From UBA10646 sp046296295 (lineage in GTDB: Bacteria; Bacteroidota; Bacteroidia; Chitinophagales; Chitinophagaceae): 64,000 bases of DNA. Position 1 is the stretch's first letter. The number at the start of each line of letters is the position of its first letter. This document shows positions 35,371-44,656 of the stretch, piece after piece. The position numbers and the translations under genes were made by a program. Below the pieces are notes generated by a model. The model searched no databases. It was not told where the DNA came from and worked only from the letters and a program-made list of their open reading frames with translations. The stretch is taken from assembly GCA_046296295.1 (NCBI GenBank), contig JBKBLG010000007.1, positions 1-64,000 on the forward strand, given 5' to 3'.

Positions 35371-36444
35371 ATGAGCGTTATTAAAAGTGTTATTACAGGA
35401 ACAGGATCTTACATTCCGAGTATTGTTAAAACCAATCGTGATTTTGGTGCTCACGATTTTTATGATATTGATAGTTCAAAAATTACTATCCCACCGCAAC
35501 GTGTAGCCGATAAGTTTCAGCAGATTACAGGTATAGAAGAACGCCGTTATGCACCTGAAGATATTGATGCTAGTGATTTAGGTACATTTGCCAGCATACG
35601 TGCTATTGAAGATGCTGGAATTGATCCAGAAACTATCGATCAAATTATTGTTGCACACAATTTTGGTAATGTACAAAAGCATACCATTCAAACCGATATT
35701 TTACCAGCATTAGCAAGTAGAATTAAGCATCGCTTAGGTATTAAAAATCCTTATTGTGTTCCGTACGATATCTTATTCGGTTGCCCAGGGTGGGTGCAAG
35801 GTTTAATTCAAGCCGATGTGTATATTAAAGCAGGGGTTGCGAAACGTGTTTTAGTGGTAGGTACAGAAACATTGAGTCGTGTATTAGATAATTACGACCG
35901 CGATAGTATGATTTTTTCCGATGGGGCAGGGGCTTGTATTGTTGAAGCAAAAACAGATACTACTGCTGGTATTTTGAGTGCTGCGGTACAATCGCATTGC
36001 GGGGAAGAGGTGAATTATCTTTACTTAGGTAAGAGTAATTTTCCACAAAGCGATCCTAGGGTGCGATACATAAAAATGAAGGGGCGTAAGGTGTATGAGT
36101 ACGCTATGAAATATGTGCCACAGGCTATGAAAGAATGTATCGATAAATCTGGTGTATCTATTCATGAGGTTAAAAAGATATTCTTACATCAAGCCAACGA
36201 AAAAATGGATGAGGGGATTACAGAACGCTTGTTAAAATTGTACGGAGTTGAAACAATGCCTTTATATTTTATGCCAATGAGTATTCATAAGTTGGGTAAT
36301 AGTAGCGTGGCTACCGTACCAACTTTATTTGACTTAGTAAGAAAACATCAAATGCCAGAGCATCAATTGCATGCTGGCGATGTTGTTGTTTTTGCATCAG
36401 TAGGTGCAGGTATGAATATTAATGCCGTTTGCTACCGCATGTAG
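35371..36444 (+). CDS. 3-oxoacyl-ACP synthase III-like enzyme
   Basis: 357 residues with the FabH/KAS III fold. Catalytic Cys138 (FGCPGWVQG), His273 (FLHQANEKM) and Asn310 (KLGNSSVATVP) are all present. The N-terminal insertion (TNRDFGAHDFYDID and the following residues) is typical of a Bacteroidota subgroup distinct from housekeeping FabH, sometimes linked to special lipids or polyketide-like products. The substrate is unknown. Its leader contains the orphan terminator, which suggests premature-termination control. Confidence 0.88.
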   Translation: MSVIKSVITGTGSYIPSIVKTNRDFGAHDFYDIDSSKITIPPQRVADKFQQITGIEERRYAPEDIDASDLGTFASIRAIEDAGIDPETIDQIIVAHNFGNVQKHTIQTDILPALASRIKHRLGIKNPYCVPYDILFGCPGWVQGLIQADVYIKAGVAKRVLVVGTETLSRVLDNYDRDSMIFSDGAGACIVEAKTDTTAGILSAAVQSHCGEEVNYLYLGKSNFPQSDPRVRYIKMKGRKVYEYAMKYVPQAMKECIDKSGVSIHEVKKIFLHQANEKMDEGITERLLKLYGVETMPLYFMPMSIHKLGNSSVATVPTLFDLVRKHQMPEHQLHAGDVVVFASVGAGMNINAVCYRM

Positions 36445-36482
36445 TACACAGGTAGCCTTTTAAACCTTCTTAAAAAACATAT

Positions 36483-36902
36483 ATGAAAAAGCTAATTCTT
36501 TTGATGTTAATGTGTTCAATGGCGTGGCAAGTACGTGCAGCCTTAATACCCACTACAGCCACAATACTGCCCGATAGCTTGAGCACCGATGAAACTGCTG
36601 CTATTAATACAGCAGTAGCATCGTTCCATAGCTTGAGCAAAGCAGAAAAAAAGACTCGTTTAAAAGTAGCTAAAAAGCAACTCAAGCAATTAAAGGCCGA
36701 TAAACGAAAGGGCTTGCTTTCACGGGAAGAAACAATAGATAAAACAGTACTCATTATTCTCTGCATTATACCACCATTAGCAGTGTATCTTAAAACCAGA
36801 AAGTTTGATTGGCGTTTTTGGGTAAGCTTATTCCTAACATTCCTTTTTTGGCTACCCGGATTTGTGTTTGCACTTTTAGTAGTAATCGACGAAATTCAAT
36901 AA
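36483..36902 (+). CDS. Pmp3/YqaE-domain membrane protein with extended N-terminus
   Basis: 139 residues. A signal-peptide-like start (MKKLILLMLMCSMAWQVRA) is followed by a Lys-rich, probably coiled segment (about residues 55-80). A C-terminal Pmp3/UPF0057 unit follows, with two membrane helices (ILCIIPPLAVYL and FLFWLPGFVFALLVV). Canonical Pmp3 proteins are only ~52 residues and affect membrane potential and salt tolerance. The N-terminal addition is common in Bacteroidota but unexplained. It lies 38 bp after the KAS III-like gene and is probably co-transcribed with it. Confidence 0.8.
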   Translation: MKKLILLMLMCSMAWQVRAALIPTTATILPDSLSTDETAAINTAVASFHSLSKAEKKTRLKVAKKQLKQLKADKRKGLLSREETIDKTVLIILCIIPPLAVYLKTRKFDWRFWVSLFLTFLFWLPGFVFALLVVIDEIQ

Positions 36903-36975
36903 CATTTACCGCAAGGTTATTTGTACTACAACCACGCTGCTTAGCGTGGTTTTTTTATGATCCTTACGGTAAATG
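36903..36975. repeat. Inverted pair of 14-mers flanking a terminator
   Basis: CATTTACCGCAAGG (36903-36916, starting right at the Pmp3-gene stop) and CCTTACGGTAAATG (36962-36975) face each other across the terminator at 36931-36956. Confidence 0.9.
36931..36956 (+). terminator. Rho-independent terminator
   Basis: ACCACGCT / AGCGTGGT stem, GCTT loop, six or more T residues. Confidence 0.88.
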
Positions 36976-37039
36976 ATCACTCAAAGCCATTATTCTCAGA
37001 AAAATTACGCTAAAAAATAAAACCGAACAACTGTTAGCT

Positions 37040-37047
37040 TATTTTTG
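37040..37047 (+). promoter_or_regulatory. -7 box of the acyl-CoA dehydrogenase gene
   Basis: TATTTTTG fits TAnnTTTG, ending 17 nt before the ATG. No clear -33 element. Confidence 0.4.
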
Positions 37048-37064
37048 CCGCCAAATACACTACC

Positions 37065-38219
37065 ATGCATTTTCAATTGAACGAAGAACATTTGATGATT
37101 CAAAAGGCAGCTCGAGATTTTGCTCAAAACGAGTGCTTACCAGGCGTAATTGAACGCGACGAAAAACAACAATTTCCTAAAGAACAAGTAATGAAGCTTG
37201 CCGAGTTAGGCTTCATGGGTATGATGGTAGACCCCAAATACGGGGGTGCTGGTATGGATACCATAAGTTATGTATTAGCAATGGAAGAAATTAGCAAGGT
37301 AGATGCTAGTACTAGCGTATGTATGAGTGTGAATAATAGTCTTGTTTGTTGGGGCCTAGAAACCTACGGTAACGAAGCTCAAAAACAACAATATTTAACG
37401 CCATTGGCGCAAGGCCGTAAAGATGGCGATTTATACATCGGCGCTTTTTTATTGAGCGAGCCCGAAGCAGGCAGCGATGCCACAAGTCAACGAACTACCG
37501 CTGAAGACAAAGGCGACCACTACTTATTAAATGGTACTAAAAACTGGATTACCAACGGCAGTAGTGCAAGTGTATATCTTGTAATTGCACAAACCGATGC
37601 TGCAAAAGGTAGCAAGGGTATCAATGCATTTATTGTAGAAAAAAGTTGGCCTGGTGTAACTGTAGCAGCCAAAGAAAATAAAATGGGTATTCGTGGTAGC
37701 GATACGCATACCATTATGTTCACCGATGTGAAAGTTCCTAAAGAAAACCGTATTGGCGAAGATGGTTTTGGTTTCAAATTCGCTATGAAAACATTGGCAG
37801 GTGGCCGTATTGGTATTGCAGCACAAGCCTTGGGTATTGCTAGTGGTGCTTACGAACTAGCACTTGCTTATAGTAAGCAGCGTAAAGCTTTTGGTAAAGA
37901 AATTATGCACCACCAAGCCATTCAATTTAAACTAGCCGATATGGCTACGCGTATTGAAGCTAGCCGTTTATTGTGCCTCAAAGCCGCATGGGAAAAAGAT
38001 AATGGTATCGATTATACCGTGAGTGGTTCAATGGCTAAAGTATATAGCTCTGAAACAGCTATGTGGACTGCCACCGAAGCAGTGCAAATACATGGTGGTT
38101 ACGGCTTTGTAAAAGAATACCATGTAGAACGTTTAATGCGTGATGCCAAGATTACTCAGATTTATGAAGGTACTAGCGAAGTACAACGCATTGTAATTAG
38201 CCGTAACATATTAAAGTAA
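37065..38219 (+). CDS. Short-chain acyl-CoA dehydrogenase
   Basis: 384 residues, standard length. ACAD signatures are present: FLLSEPEAGSDA at about residue 129, MGIRGSDTHTI, QRKAFGKEI, and IHGGYGF near the end. The catalytic Glu is in QIYEGTSEVQR at about residues 365-375. It is an FAD-dependent enzyme that makes the first double bond in beta-oxidation, handing electrons to ETF. It is transcribed alone, with a hairpin shared with convergent lipA. Confidence 0.95.
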   Translation: MHFQLNEEHLMIQKAARDFAQNECLPGVIERDEKQQFPKEQVMKLAELGFMGMMVDPKYGGAGMDTISYVLAMEEISKVDASTSVCMSVNNSLVCWGLETYGNEAQKQQYLTPLAQGRKDGDLYIGAFLLSEPEAGSDATSQRTTAEDKGDHYLLNGTKNWITNGSSASVYLVIAQTDAAKGSKGINAFIVEKSWPGVTVAAKENKMGIRGSDTHTIMFTDVKVPKENRIGEDGFGFKFAMKTLAGGRIGIAAQALGIASGAYELALAYSKQRKAFGKEIMHHQAIQFKLADMATRIEASRLLCLKAAWEKDNGIDYTVSGSMAKVYSSETAMWTATEAVQIHGGYGFVKEYHVERLMRDAKITQIYEGTSEVQRIVISRNILK

Positions 38220-38223
38220 GTGT

Positions 38224-38237
38224 ACCGTACGGTAAAT
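38224..38237 (+). repeat. Dispersed 14-mer, one-mismatch variant
   Basis: CCGTACGGTAAATG five bases past the acyl-CoA dehydrogenase stop, beside the bidirectional hairpin. Confidence 0.75.
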
Positions 38238-38243
38238 GATAAC

Positions 38244-38284
38244 ATAAATCAAGGGGTTGAACATAGTTCAACCCCTTGATTTAT
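38244..38284. terminator. Bidirectional hairpin, acyl-CoA dehydrogenase / lipA
   Basis: Perfect 19-bp inverted repeat (38244-38262, 38266-38284) with loop ATA between convergent genes. Confidence 0.8.
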
Positions 38285-38309
38285 CTGCTATTATTAACTA
38301 ACTACCTCT

Positions 38310-39257
38310 TTATAGTAGCAATGAAGCATTAATATCACTTTTCTCTTGCTCCCACATTTTTCGGCCATAACCTTTAAAAACATGCTTCTCACTATGATAA
38401 CTACTGCGTACTAATGGGCCACTCTCAACATAATCGAAACCTAATTCGTAACCAATTTCACGCAATTCGGCAAATTCATCGGGATGCACAAAACGAACTA
38501 CAGGCAAGTGTTTTGGGGTAGGTTGTAAATACTGTCCTAAAGTAAGTACATCAACATCACTATTACGCAAATCTTCCATTGCAGCAATAAGTTCATCTTT
38601 TGTTTCGCCCAAGCCAAGCATGATACCAGTTTTAGTACGCATACCACCTTGCTTCAATACTTTTAATACTTCTAAGCTGCGGCGGTATTTTGCTTGAATA
38701 CGAACCTGACGCGTTAAGCGTTCTACTGTTTCCATATTGTGGCTAACCACTTCAGGAGCAGCATCAATAACCCGCTGTATTTGATCTACATTGCCTTTAA
38801 AATCAGGTATTAACGTTTCTAAGGTAGTATCTGGGTTTAAGTTTTTTACAGCTCTAATAGTATTGTACCAAATAATGCTGCCACCATCTTTAAGTTCATC
38901 ACGGTCTACACTAGTAATAACAGCATGTTTTACTTTCATTAAATGAATTGCCTCTGCAACTCGCTGAGGTTCATCCCAATCTACAGGTTCAGGGCGGCCT
39001 GTAGCCACAGCACAGAAGCCACAACTACGTGTACAAACATTACCTAAAATCATGAAAGTTGCAGTGCCAGCACCCCAACATTCACCCATATTCGGGCAGT
39101 TGCCACTTTCGCAAATGGTATGAAGTTTATGATTATCTACGAGGCTACGAACGTGTTTGTATTCTTCACCAATAGGAAGTTTAACACGTAACCAACTGGG
39201 TTTTTTTACACGTGTAGTAGTGGTATCTACAGCAGCAATTACAGGAAGTTCTTGCAT
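38310..39257 (-). CDS. lipA: Lipoyl synthase
   Basis: 315 residues. The auxiliary cluster cysteines are Cys49, Cys54 and Cys60 (CESGNCPNMGEC), and the radical-SAM cysteines are Cys75, Cys79 and Cys82 (CTRSCGFC). The C-terminal RSSYHS motif is present (VRSSYHSEK). It inserts two sulfurs into octanoyl groups on E2 and GcvH proteins. No lipB adjoins. Confidence 0.97.
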   Translation of the reverse strand: MQELPVIAAVDTTTTRVKKPSWLRVKLPIGEEYKHVRSLVDNHKLHTICESGNCPNMGECWGAGTATFMILGNVCTRSCGFCAVATGRPEPVDWDEPQRVAEAIHLMKVKHAVITSVDRDELKDGGSIIWYNTIRAVKNLNPDTTLETLIPDFKGNVDQIQRVIDAAPEVVSHNMETVERLTRQVRIQAKYRRSLEVLKVLKQGGMRTKTGIMLGLGETKDELIAAMEDLRNSDVDVLTLGQYLQPTPKHLPVVRFVHPDEFAELREIGYELGFDYVESGPLVRSSYHSEKHVFKGYGRKMWEQEKSDINASLLL

Positions 39258-39410
39258 ATAATATGATGATTGTGTTGTTGGCTTACTGCTTCATGCTTGT
39301 ACACAAGTTGAACGGATTGCGACGCAACAATGTAACATGCTTGTACAACAGCTGGTATCAACAACGAACAAATGTTAATTGAATTTGGTTGCGAAATTAA
39401 TTCGTTTCAC

Positions 39411-40226
39411 TTACTTACGTTTACCAAATACGATGCTTACATAAGCTTTAAAGAAAAATTTATCACCAGTATTTAAGGCCATTTGCTGCATTTCTTTGGT
39501 GTAATACTCTGCATTAACACCAGCCTCTATAGCACTGAGCATTTCGTTATACCTACCATAGTCGAATCGCAAAGCTAATCGGGCATGTGCACCGGGTACA
39601 AAATCAATTTGATTGAAACCCCTCGTAAAGCCTGCCGCACCTGTAATTGCCGATGGATCTAAAAAAATATTTTTATCATCATCGTACCGAATGTTCTTAT
39701 CGCCGCCAGTGGCAGGGTCTACAACATTTAAGTAGTAAGGTTTTAACATACCTAATGCAAAGCCGCCGCCATAAATAGCACTTACAGCAACACCGTTTTT
39801 ATTGCCTTTACCACCAATTAGCCGTTGCTGACCAAGGCCAATTTTGAAATTATAAAAATTATTGATCTTACCAAACACATAGGGGTTACCAAGAAATAAA
39901 AAATTGCCCTGTTGATACAAGTTGGTACGTTTCTCTTCTTTGGGGTCGCGGCGTTCACCAAATTCCAACCACCATAAATTGGTTGTAGTAATGGTTTTAT
40001 ACTTGCCTTTTTCAAAGAAAAAGCCATAACCATCGGTGGCTAATCTAAAACCGAACGCATTTTGTTTGGTAAAAATCAATGCCCCTTCTTCTTCTTGTTT
40101 AATAAGTTGGGCAATACGCTCGGCACGTTCTTTCTTTTTTTCTTGCTTACTTTTCTTTGTTTGGGCCTGCACAGCCGAAAGGCTTAGTGCAAATACAGCC
40201 ACTACTATTGTTAATTGCTTAACCAT
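39411..40226 (-). CDS. Putative outer-membrane or periplasmic protein of unknown function
   Basis: About 271 residues. Two in-frame ATGs (40232 and 40226) give the same signal peptide (VKQLTIVVAVFALSLSAVQA). A highly basic/acidic coiled segment (TKKSKQEKKKERAERIAQL) follows cleavage. The remainder has alternating beta-strand character with Gly/aromatic turns (GIGLGQ- and YGRYNE-like segments), consistent with a small outer-membrane barrel. I do not recognise a named family. It is divergent from the OsmC gene, 36-42 bp away. Confidence 0.75.
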   Translation of the reverse strand: MVKQLTIVVAVFALSLSAVQAQTKKSKQEKKKERAERIAQLIKQEEEGALIFTKQNAFGFRLATDGYGFFFEKGKYKTITTTNLWWLEFGERRDPKEEKRTNLYQQGNFLFLGNPYVFGKINNFYNFKIGLGQQRLIGGKGNKNGVAVSAIYGGGFALGMLKPYYLNVVDPATGGDKNIRYDDDKNIFLDPSAITGAAGFTRGFNQIDFVPGAHARLALRFDYGRYNEMLSAIEAGVNAEYYTKEMQQMALNTGDKFFFKAYVSIVFGKRK

Positions 40227-40268
40227 GTGCATATTTGATGCTTGTAAATGTAATGTAAAACTAAAGTT

Positions 40269-40682
40269 ATGACGTCAGAAATCATATATAAAGGTTTGCT
40301 AAGAACTGAAGCTACGCATATACAGAGTGGCTCAACCATCGAAACCGATGCTCCCACCGATAACCAAGGTAAAGGCGAAAGGTTTAGTCCGACCGATTTG
40401 GTAGCTACCGCTTTGGGCAGTTGTATGCTTACCATAATGGGTATTAAAGCCCGCGATATGGGAGTTGATTTGGAGGGAACTCAAGTAAGTATTACCAAGC
40501 ACATGGGCACAGAACCTCGCCGCATCATTGGTATTGATGTTGCCTTTACTGTAAATGAAAACATCATTGCCGATGCGAAGCAGCGTGTTATATTGGAAAG
40601 AGCTGCCGAAACCTGTCCGGTAGCTAAAAGTATTCATCCCGATATTGAGGTGCGTATTCAATGGCATTGGCCTGTAAGATAG
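40269..40682 (+). CDS. OsmC/Ohr-family protein
   Basis: 137 residues. The two reactive cysteines are Cys52 (ALGSCMLT) and Cys116 (ETCPVAKS). Members reduce organic hydroperoxides or fatty acid peroxides with lipoyl or dithiol donors. The YhfA-like layout makes the exact role uncertain. A partial 14-mer (CCTTACGGTAAAAA) follows the stop at 40695. Confidence 0.92.
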   Translation: MTSEIIYKGLLRTEATHIQSGSTIETDAPTDNQGKGERFSPTDLVATALGSCMLTIMGIKARDMGVDLEGTQVSITKHMGTEPRRIIGIDVAFTVNENIIADAKQRVILERAAETCPVAKSIHPDIEVRIQWHWPVR

Positions 40683-40734
40683 CATGTATATGATCCTTAC
40701 GGTAAAAACAAAGCTGCTTGTAAGGGATTTCTCT

Positions 40735-40742
40735 TACTTTTG
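40735..40742 (+). promoter_or_regulatory. -7 box of the alpha-oxoamine synthase gene
   Basis: TACTTTTG fits TAnnTTTG, 41 nt before the ATG. No -33 TTTG at the right distance. Confidence 0.4.
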
Positions 40743-40783
40743 CGGCGTTTTATACCCAAGTATAATATATTAAACGCACTTGT

Positions 40784-42043
40784 ATGGCAGACATTTTTGA
40801 AAAGTTGGTTAAGAATTATGGTCCTATCGGTCAGCACCGCGAAAGAGCTCATGGTTACTTCGCTTTTCCGAAGTTAGAAGGTGAAATTGGGCCTCGCATG
40901 CAGTTTAGAGGTAAAGATGTAATAGTGTGGAGTTTGAATAACTATTTAGGCTTAGCGAACCATCCTGATGTTAGAAAGGTAGATGCCGATGCTAGTGCAC
41001 AGTGGGGCTTAGCCGCACCTATGGGGGCTCGTATGATGAGTGGCAATACCATTTATCACGAACAATTAGAGCGTGAGTTAGCCGCTTTTGAGCAAAAAGA
41101 AGATGCTATATTGATGAACTTTGGTTACCAAGGTATCATGAGTGCTATTGATGCCATTTGTAGCCGCCACGATGTTATTGTGTACGATGCCGAAAGCCAT
41201 GCCTGTATTATTGATGGCTTACGCTTACACCCAGGCCACCGCTATGTATTTAAACACAACGATGTTGAAGATTGCGATAAGCAATTACAACGTGCCACTG
41301 CTTTAATTGAGAAGCAAAAAGCAGGGGGTATTCTGGTAATTACCGAAGGGGTATTTGGTATGGCTGGCGATCAGGGTCGCTTAAAAGAAATTGCAGCATT
41401 AAAAAATAAATACGAGTTCCGATTGTTGGTAGACGATGCCCACGGTTTTGGTACACTTGGCCAAACAGGTGCAGGTGCTGGTGAAGCACAAGGCTGCCAA
41501 GATGCTATTGATTTATACTTTAGCACATTTGCGAAAAGTATGGCATCGATTGGTGCTTTCTTAGCTGGCCCTCGCATCATCATTGATTATATCCGTTATA
41601 ATATTCGCAGCCAAATTTTTGCTAAGAGCTTACCTATGCCAATTGTTATGGGTAACCTTCGCCGCCTCGATATGCTACGTACCATGCCTGAGCTAAAAGA
41701 AAAGCTTTGGTACAATGCGAATAAATTACAAGAAGGTTTAAAAGCTCGTGGCTTCGACATCGGAAAAACTGATAGCCCTGTAACACCTATCTACATGAAA
41801 GGAGGGGTAGAAGAAGCAACGGCTATGGTTATGGACTTGCGTGAAAACTATGGTATCTTCTGTTCTATTGTTGTGTATCCAGTTATTCCTAAAGGTCACA
41901 TCATTTATCGCTTAATACCAACAGCAGCACACAGTGATGCCGATATTGAAGAAACTTTGATTGCCTTCACTGAAACAAAAGCCAAGCTAGATGCAGGCGC
42001 TTATAAGGTTGAAGCCATTCCAGATATGGCCGAAAAAGGGTAA
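40784..42043 (+). CDS. Alpha-oxoamine synthase family PLP enzyme
   Basis: 419 residues. Family features: NNYLGLANHP, GARMMSGNTIYHEQLE, the Asp-x-x-His stretch VDDAHGFGTLG, and the PLP lysine in STFAKSMASIGAF. Enzymes in this group are glycine C-acetyltransferase, serine palmitoyltransferase, AONS and cysteate acyltransferase (sulfonolipid synthesis). The N-terminal extension (residues 1-45) and IGAF after the lysine fit the sphingolipid or sulfonolipid branch better than Kbl, but this is inference. No tdh gene is adjacent, which argues against threonine breakdown. Confidence 0.85.
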   Translation: MADIFEKLVKNYGPIGQHRERAHGYFAFPKLEGEIGPRMQFRGKDVIVWSLNNYLGLANHPDVRKVDADASAQWGLAAPMGARMMSGNTIYHEQLERELAAFEQKEDAILMNFGYQGIMSAIDAICSRHDVIVYDAESHACIIDGLRLHPGHRYVFKHNDVEDCDKQLQRATALIEKQKAGGILVITEGVFGMAGDQGRLKEIAALKNKYEFRLLVDDAHGFGTLGQTGAGAGEAQGCQDAIDLYFSTFAKSMASIGAFLAGPRIIIDYIRYNIRSQIFAKSLPMPIVMGNLRRLDMLRTMPELKEKLWYNANKLQEGLKARGFDIGKTDSPVTPIYMKGGVEEATAMVMDLRENYGIFCSIVVYPVIPKGHIIYRLIPTAAHSDADIEETLIAFTETKAKLDAGAYKVEAIPDMAEKG

Positions 42044-42044
42044 A

Positions 42045-42121
42045 TATTTACCGTAAGGTAATTAGATTGTATAAGCTGCCTTTGGGCAGCTTTTTTATTT
42101 TCAGTAGCCTTGCGGTAAATG
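42045..42121. repeat. Inverted pair of 14-mers flanking a terminator
   Basis: TATTTACCGTAAGG (42045-42058, one base after the stop) and CCTTGCGGTAAATG (42108-42121) enclose the terminator at 42073-42096. Confidence 0.88.
42073..42096 (+). terminator. Rho-independent terminator
   Basis: AAGCTGCC / GGCAGCTT stem, TTTG loop, six T residues. Confidence 0.88.
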
Positions 42122-42160
42122 GCAATTGTTTTACTTATTTTGAAATATTAATTGCTCCAT

Positions 42161-44653
42161 ATGAGAATTGTTCCATTTTTAATAAGTGCCGCAGCAACGG
42201 TTGGGTTGGTAGTGGCGTTAGAAACCCGCTTTAATGTTGGAGGCTCTAAAACACCAAGGCTAGGTGCTTTTTTAAGTCCACAAAAGGGGTGTTGGCAAAA
42301 TGCCGAGCCTGTTGATGCTAAATTTGATGGCCAATTAAAAGATGCCACCGTTCAGGGTAACGTTTCAATATATTTAGATGAACGGCTGGTACCGCATATT
42401 TATGCCAACCACGAGGCCGATGCATACTTTGCACAAGGCTATGTACATGCCAAGTTTCGCTTATGGCAAATGGAATTTCAAACCCATGCTGCAGCCGGCA
42501 GACTGAGTGAAATTATGGGTGCGCCTTTAGCCGGAGGAACCAACTTCTTAGAAATCGATAAAATGTTTCGTAGGTTGGGTATGGGCTATGCTGCTGAAAA
42601 TTCACTCAAAGCTATGGAGGCCGATCCGAACATCAAAATGGCGATGGATGCTTACACTGCAGGCGTTAACGCGTACATTAATAGTTTGAAACCTGAAGAT
42701 TATCCTATTGAATATAAATTGCTCGATTACAAGCCCGAAGCCTGGAGTAATTTAAAATCGGCTTATTTTCTAAAGTATATGAGCTTTGATTTAGCAGGTG
42801 GAGAAGATGATTTTGAACTCACCAATGCTCGCAATACTTTCACGAAAATGCAATTCGAAAAATTGTATCCTTACGGTTTCGATTCGCTGCAGCCTATTGT
42901 ACCCGGAGAAGCCTTTATGAAAGCTGCGGGTATAAATATTCCAACGATTCCATTCAATGCCGACAGTGCTTATTATACTTACAAGGCACCTGCAACATCA
43001 ACAAATGCTATTGGCGATAGCCTCCCAAAACCTGAAAAAAATAATGGCAGTAACAACTGGGCAGTGCATGGTAGTAAAACCCAAAGTGGTAGGCCTATTC
43101 TTTGTAGCGATCCGCATTTGAGTTTAAACTTACCTAGCATTTGGTTTGAAATACAAATTAGTACGCCACAGTACAATGCTTACGGAGCAAGTTTTCCGGG
43201 TTCGCCTAACGTTATTATCGGATTTAATGATAGTTGTGCATTTGGTTTCACCAATGGCATGAGAGATGTTAGAGATTATTATGAAGTGCAATTTAAAGAC
43301 GCTTCTAGAACGCAATACTGGTACAATGGTGCATGGGCGAACACCGAGTTTAGAATTGAAACTATTCAAGTAAAAGATAACATCGCTGTTGTAGACAGCG
43401 TGGCATATACGGTTTGGGGGCCTGTAATGTATGAGCCGGCATTCCCCGATATGTTAGGTACCGGAAAGGCTTGGGCGGTACATTGGCAAGCCCATGCGAG
43501 CAGTAACGAATTGCGTACCTTCAACCGGCTAAATCATGCTAAAAATTATAATGACTATTTAGATGCTATTAGTACTTACCAAACACCCGTACAAAACATG
43601 GTGTTTGCTACTAAAGCCAATGATATTGCTATACGTCAACAAGGATTGTATCCTGCCAAATGGTATCGCCAAGGCGATTTTCTGATGCCGGGTGCCGATA
43701 CTACATACGCGTGGCAAGGCTATATAGATACCAGTATGCAACCCGTAATGCATAATCCTGAACGGGGTTTTGTAAGTAGCGCTAATCAGTTGCCTTATAA
43801 TTATAAAAAATACCCATATTATATGGGTGGTATTCACGCTTTAGAACGTGGTTATATCGTGAACGAAATGCTCACCAACATGCACAACATCACAGCACTC
43901 GATATGCAAATGATGCAAACAGATAACTACGATTTGCATGCACGTTGGGCAAGACCTATTTTGCTAAAATACCTTACGGTAAATGATTTGAACGCAGATG
44001 AAAAACGATTAGTACAAATATTATCAGATTGGAATTTAAGATGCGATGCAAGTGAAGAAGGTGCTAGCATATTTGCAAGTTGGTGGGATAGTTTAAACAT
44101 TGTATTACACGGCGATGATTTGGCACAAACCAACAAGCCTATACAACAAGTAAGTAGAACAACCATGCTTCAAAATTTAATGAACGATAGTACCAACTAT
44201 ATGTTCATTGATGATATTACAACTACCAATAAAGTAGAAACTTTACAAGAACAAGTAACGACAGCATTTAAAAAATCGGCACCAGTGTTATTAGAAGCTG
44301 CCAAAAAGCAAACACTTGCATGGGGTAAGTTCAAGGTAAATGGTATAAGGCATATTCTTAAAATTCCATCATTCGGGCGGTTCAACTTAAACGCTTCAGG
44401 TACATGGAACGCAATTAATGCTTTCAAAGGTTATCATGGCCCAAGCTGGCGTATGATTGTGCATTTAACCGACGAAACAGAAGCCTACGGCATTTATCCG
44501 GCAGGCCAAAGTGGTAACCCCGGTAGCAAATACTACGATAATTTTGTGAACGATTGGGTTGCAGGTAAGTATTACAAACTTAAAATACTAACCAAGCAAG
44601 AGGCAGCCAATTTGAAAGATTTAAAAGGCACTATCACCATTTCAAAAGCATAA
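42161..44653 (+). CDS. Penicillin acylase (Ntn hydrolase) family protein
   Basis: 830 residues from the ATG at 42161; a TTG three codons earlier is less likely. An N-terminal membrane/signal segment (MRIVPFLISAAATVGLVVAL) is followed by the alpha chain. The autocleavage site and nucleophile Ser297 lie in GSNNWAVHG, with beta-chain signatures DPHLSLNLPS and GFNDSCAFGFTN. The family hydrolyses amides such as beta-lactams or acyl-homoserine lactones in the periplasm; the substrate is not readable. A 14-mer copy lies at 43972 (YLTVND). It is followed after 3 bp by a small membrane gene. Confidence 0.92.
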   Translation: MRIVPFLISAAATVGLVVALETRFNVGGSKTPRLGAFLSPQKGCWQNAEPVDAKFDGQLKDATVQGNVSIYLDERLVPHIYANHEADAYFAQGYVHAKFRLWQMEFQTHAAAGRLSEIMGAPLAGGTNFLEIDKMFRRLGMGYAAENSLKAMEADPNIKMAMDAYTAGVNAYINSLKPEDYPIEYKLLDYKPEAWSNLKSAYFLKYMSFDLAGGEDDFELTNARNTFTKMQFEKLYPYGFDSLQPIVPGEAFMKAAGINIPTIPFNADSAYYTYKAPATSTNAIGDSLPKPEKNNGSNNWAVHGSKTQSGRPILCSDPHLSLNLPSIWFEIQISTPQYNAYGASFPGSPNVIIGFNDSCAFGFTNGMRDVRDYYEVQFKDASRTQYWYNGAWANTEFRIETIQVKDNIAVVDSVAYTVWGPVMYEPAFPDMLGTGKAWAVHWQAHASSNELRTFNRLNHAKNYNDYLDAISTYQTPVQNMVFATKANDIAIRQQGLYPAKWYRQGDFLMPGADTTYAWQGYIDTSMQPVMHNPERGFVSSANQLPYNYKKYPYYMGGIHALERGYIVNEMLTNMHNITALDMQMMQTDNYDLHARWARPILLKYLTVNDLNADEKRLVQILSDWNLRCDASEEGASIFASWWDSLNIVLHGDDLAQTNKPIQQVSRTTMLQNLMNDSTNYMFIDDITTTNKVETLQEQVTTAFKKSAPVLLEAAKKQTLAWGKFKVNGIRHILKIPSFGRFNLNASGTWNAINAFKGYHGPSWRMIVHLTDETEAYGIYPAGQSGNPGSKYYDNFVNDWVAGKYYKLKILTKQEAANLKDLKGTITISKA
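43972..43985 (+). repeat. Dispersed 14-mer, exact copy
   Basis: CCTTACGGTAAATG in the penicillin acylase gene, read Leu-Thr-Val-Asn. Confidence 0.9.
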
Positions 44654-44656
44654 CAC

